Positions 60,378 through 64,000 of a stretch of DNA of 64,000 nt are shown in pieces. The notes under the pieces were generated by a model, which was not told where the DNA came from, did no database searches, and saw only the letters and a program-made list of their open reading frames with translations. The DNA comes from Pegea sp. RAD2-039. Taxonomy: Eukaryota; Chordata; Thaliacea; Salpida; Salpidae. Location: positions 186,001 through 250,000 of the forward strand of contig JAQGEQ010000351.1 in assembly GCA_034620365.1 (NCBI GenBank), written 5' to 3'. The translations under genes and the position numbers were made by a program. How positions within the stretch are numbered: position 1 is the stretch's first letter; each line of letters opens with the position of its first letter.

Positions 60378-61563
60378 ATGTCAAGAGTGCTTGTTATTAT
60401 GCTTCTAATATTTTCATTGACAAATAAAGGTCTGTAAATAACTTCTTATGAAGTACAATTATATGTTTTACTAAACTTACAGAACTGTTTGTTTTTAATA
60501 AAGTTGTTTCCTAAAAGCTATTAAATCTTTCGATTTTTAATTAAAACTAAAATTTACAGAAGTTAATGGAATCCGAAGCTCATTTGAATCTTTAGAAAGT
60601 AATGAAGATTTTGGAGATCAACAAGGTATGTGAAAGCAAATAATTACTAAATGAAAGTTTATTACCAGCTATTGAAGAATTTAGTTGTTAACTGATCAGA
60701 AAATAACCAAAATACTAAATATTAACTTGTCATCAGATAACATTTCAAAAAGGTTTATAATCTTTTTTTTTTATTTACTTTTTACTTTCTACTGAAATTT
60801 TATTAACTTTTAAAAGTTAAAGAATCCAGAATTTGTTTGCTTTTCTAATATCAGTATATAATAAAATAGAAAATAAGCTGAAATAATGAACAATGAATAG
60901 ATTTATCTAGATAAGCAACATTAACTTGCTACAAAATACAGAATTGATAATCATTTTACAGATAAAGATGAGAGTTTGTCGAAGATTGGTGATCTGGCAG
61001 ATGATAGAAAGATTTCAATTGAAGAACTCTTTTGCACTAAGCATGGAAATGGATTCATCATTAATTGCAAAGATTTTAGAAAAATTGGATTCCGTGAATA
61101 CAGTGAGAGAATTTATTCCAAAAAATAATTTTATAAAGAATAAATTTTCTGAGTTTTTGAGTTTGCTGTCTTGTAGGTATTTTGTAATATTCTCTGACAA
61201 ATATTTGACAAATTTTTTTTCAGAGTCGTGTTATTATTTCCAAAACAAAAAATGCCGCCGATATGTGAAAGGTTTATTCCATAATTTTGTGACATTTAAA
61301 TCAGTTTTGAAGGAAACATCAAGAAGTTTTATATCACGTTTTACTTAGACGCAGATGATGTAGAAGAAACTACCGCGGAAGAGGATGACAAAAGAAATAA
61401 TTTGTACAAAAAGTACTGCGACCGAGATGCTAAAACAAAAAAATATGTTATAAACTGCAAAAGTTTAAAATATAAGTTTTATATAAGTAAGTGTTGGAAC
61501 AATTTAGAAAATTATCTTTTAGAATATTGGAGAAAATTATCAATAATAAATACTGTTGAGTGA
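60378..61563 (+). CDS. Small secreted cysteine-rich protein with a duplicated module
   Basis: Exons are 60378-60429, 60560-60625, 60962-61093, 61224-61271 and 61349-61563. Every intron is phase 1 and the sum is 513 nt, exactly 170 residues plus stop. The protein begins with a signal peptide (MSRVLVIMLLIFSLTNK), then a short acidic region, then two related modules. Module 1 is CTKHGNGFIINCKDF and SCYYFQNKKC; module 2 is CDRDAKTKKYVINCKSL and SKCWN. They share the spacing C, eight to ten residues, INCK, then a further Cys. Module 1 is split by an intron before SCYYF; module 2 lies in one exon. A TATA box precedes it. I recognise no family; a secreted effector, mucus or venom-type protein is possible, but the function is unknown. 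Confidence 0.7.
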
Positions 61564-64000
61564 AAAAACTAAACAAATAAATACATCTTTGAATGATTTC
61601 ATATTATCCAGTTTACTACTTACTAGTATTTTTCATATTCATTTTCTATGACATGTTTTAACTTCAAGAGACACTTCCGTAAACTCTAGATTCTATTTTC
61701 CGCCTTTCATTAAATCTCATTTAATATAAGTTTAGAGTTTATCAATTTAAAAGGATGAAGGAAATGAGTTTAGTGACGTATATTGAAGTTATTGTTTTCG
61801 TTTTAAACTTTTCAGTTTTTTATGTTAATAAAATTAAAACTTTTCAGTTTAGTTTTTTTTATGTTAATACCTCTTCTTTGAATGTAGGAAGATGTAGTCT
61901 CTTCCAATTGAAACTTTGTTATCATTCCGAACTGTTTGATGAATAAACCGTCAAATCCGTAAGTATAAACTGAATTTTTGATTTAAACTTCAAACTAATT
62001 TTACCTTACAGAGATTACATCAAGTAGTCCATGAAAGTTATCCAGGAAAACTATTATCTTCTCACATATGATATCGTCACGTTGAAAATATTTGTCAAGA
62101 AATTAAAATTTTTATTGTAAAATAAAACATTGTAGCAGTAGACTTATGTGAATAAACAATACCTTGAAGATTGTTAAAGATATGTACAATTGCTTCTGTA
62201 TTCAAAACTGAAGATGCTTTTATAGAAGTAGACGAGCAAAATGAGCTTAGACCCCAAAAACGATATTCATCAAATTTAAATGGTTTTGAACATTTAGAAG
62301 TTACTTGTTACATAAATGATGGTTAAATAATTCCTCATAGTAAACTCAAATAAATTATTAATAAAGAATTTGATTTAAAAATTTTTTTATTTTTTATAAA
62401 GTAAGCAAATTACAAGTATCTGATAGACTTTTTTTTGTAAAGCCTGAATTCTGTTTACTAATATGAGAAATTTGTTGAGTAAAAGTAATAGAATTTTAAA
62501 TGTGTGTTAGTAAAAATGCTAAAACTTCTTTAATAACTTGTTAATAATTTTTCACTATGACTAGTCATTAACAAAGTCATTACAAGCATTTCTATTTCAA
62601 AATTTCTTTAACTTTTAGTAATTGTTGTCTGTTTAGGAGTCTTGAACCTTTCTGGAGTTTGAGAATTATTTTTCAAACCAAATTTCAACTTTTCTCATTT
62701 TCCTCTCCACTTTTAAACAATTTTAAATGAAAAATGATCTTTTTTCTTTCTCGATGATTGAAAACATTTCTACTAATTTGCAAATGTTTGCTCAAATATT
62801 AAATGGAATATTTCATCTTTTAATTTCAAAAGTTTACGAATAAGAAAATAAAGTGTTTTCAAATACTTTTTATATAATGCTCATCTTATTGCTGCATAAA
62901 AAACTGTAATATAATTTAACTTTAGAGGAGTTTTTGTTTATTCTAAAAAACTATAATGTTATAAATAAAGTTTATTTAGAAGGGTATCTGTGGAATAAAA
63001 TCAACGAAAAAATTATTATTTAAAAGTTTAGAAACTTGTTATGTTTATTTTCAGATGTATGATTATCTACTTCATTCAAACAATTTTATCTTTTAGAACT
63101 TCTAGATAATTATTTTGCTGAAATTACTTAGAGTTAGTCTGCATAAGTGTAATTTGATATTTCTATAAATTTTATTATTACGTATTTGATGGTATTGTAG
63201 CTTAATTGAGTGGAAATTAAAATATAAATTTTAGGCTAAGATCAACATCAAACTGGAATGATATTTACAACTCTTGAATATTTGATTCATAATATTACAT
63301 GTTGAACAGACTTAAGTTTAAAATGTTTGTGTTTTAAATACTTTGGTATAGATTTTTCTCTATTACTTTAATAATGACAAGTGCCTGCTGGGTACAGCCA
63401 TGCTGGATGTGATCCAGAAAAGTTTTTAATTATTGGTTAATTTCACTTTGCTGAAATATTGCTTTATTATTTTGGGAGCTTCAATTTTCTTTCATAAGCT
63501 TCTCATGAAGCAACTACTCATAATTAGTTGGATAATTTAAAGTTTCCAAATAATTATTACTTTAATCTCAGATACATACTAAATTCACACCCGAAAAAAT
63601 CATAGATTTTGATCATATTTATAAGTGAAGCTGTTTAATAAAAAGTTTAAGTTAATTTGGAAATCTTTTATAAACATGAGAATTCGTATGTTCGTTTTAT
63701 CCAATATTTTCTTTTCCAGATAATAGGAAACGGAATTCTTTTTGTTTAAAGTGTAAGTTGGATACATTTAGTAGTTTTTATGTTTTTGTTCTGCGTTAAC
63801 TTATTAGTTTCAGGATGTTTTAAAATTGTTGAGTCTAAATTTGATTCCTTTTCTTACTTTTTAGATCCAGTTGCTTACGATTTACAAATTAGTTTTTGAA
63901 TACTGTTAGTTACTTTTAAAAAAATGGTTTTTCTTTTAGGTAACAAAACAGATACTGAACACATTGAAGAGATTTGTTTTAACTCGAAATTACTTCTTCT
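61564..64000. other. AT-rich region to the window end, possible start of another gene
   Basis: No supported gene. An ATG at 63676 followed by a hydrophobic run (MRIRMFVLSNIFFS) and a TTTTAG-preceded open stretch at 63941-64000 (NKTDTEHIEEICFNSKLL) might be the first exons of a gene that continues beyond the window, but I cannot connect them. Confidence 0.3.

Noticed and set aside
63676..64000. Possible first exons of a second secreted gene
   Set aside because: A short hydrophobic start and one open stretch at the window edge could not be joined in phase; kept only as a remark.

Overview
The window is eukaryotic nuclear DNA and most probably comes from an invertebrate animal. It is AT-rich, has canonical GT-AG introns with short TTTCAG- or TTTAG-type acceptors, uses the standard code, and carries eukaryotic tRNA genes with internal promoters. 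The gene content is metazoan: AP-2 alpha-adaptin, protein kinase D, TMEM177, an UNC-93-like transporter, a transmembrane C-type lectin and a CCDC33 homologue. CCDC33 belongs to organisms with motile cilia or flagellated sperm, which argues against a typical nematode despite the nematode-like splice sites. I cannot name the species.

Layout: 0.1-1.4 kb holds tRNA-Glu and a small two-exon gene. From 4.8 to 14.7 kb lies a CCDC33-like gene (+) with two C2 domains, a very long disordered exon and a C-terminal coiled coil. Its introns hold a decayed tRNA-Asp, an intact antisense tRNA-Met and two tandem-repeat blocks. A five-exon coiled-coil gene lies antisense inside it (8.9-10.1 kb). A C-type lectin receptor (-) ends head-on to CCDC33 at 14.8-16.0 kb. 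Next come tRNA-Asp (16.5 kb), a multipass RING-finger gene (17.6-19.0 kb), an UNC-93-like gene (19.6-21.4 kb) and tRNA-Met (22.2 kb). A degenerate CR1-like LINE occupies 23.1-27.3 kb (-). AP-2 alpha (21 exons, 31.2-36.2 kb, +) and protein kinase D (20 exons, 52.7 to 44.1 kb, -) follow. TMEM177 is a single exon at 56.8-57.8 kb, a fossil reverse transcriptase lies near 58.7-59.4 kb, and a small secreted cysteine-rich gene lies at 60.4-61.6 kb. Long AT-rich stretches between these show no genes.

The outstanding signal is the palindrome TGACGTCA, usually extended towards TGATGACGTCATCA. By eye it occurs well over a hundred times in the 0.9-1.4, 5.0-16.3 and 17.6-21.5 kb segments: in introns, linkers, loops, start codons and stop codons, on genes of both strands. 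My rough expectation for an 8-mer of this composition is below one copy in the whole window. It is almost absent (two isolated copies) from the remaining 42 kb, including the AP-2, PKD and TMEM177 genes. No standard feature class explains this.
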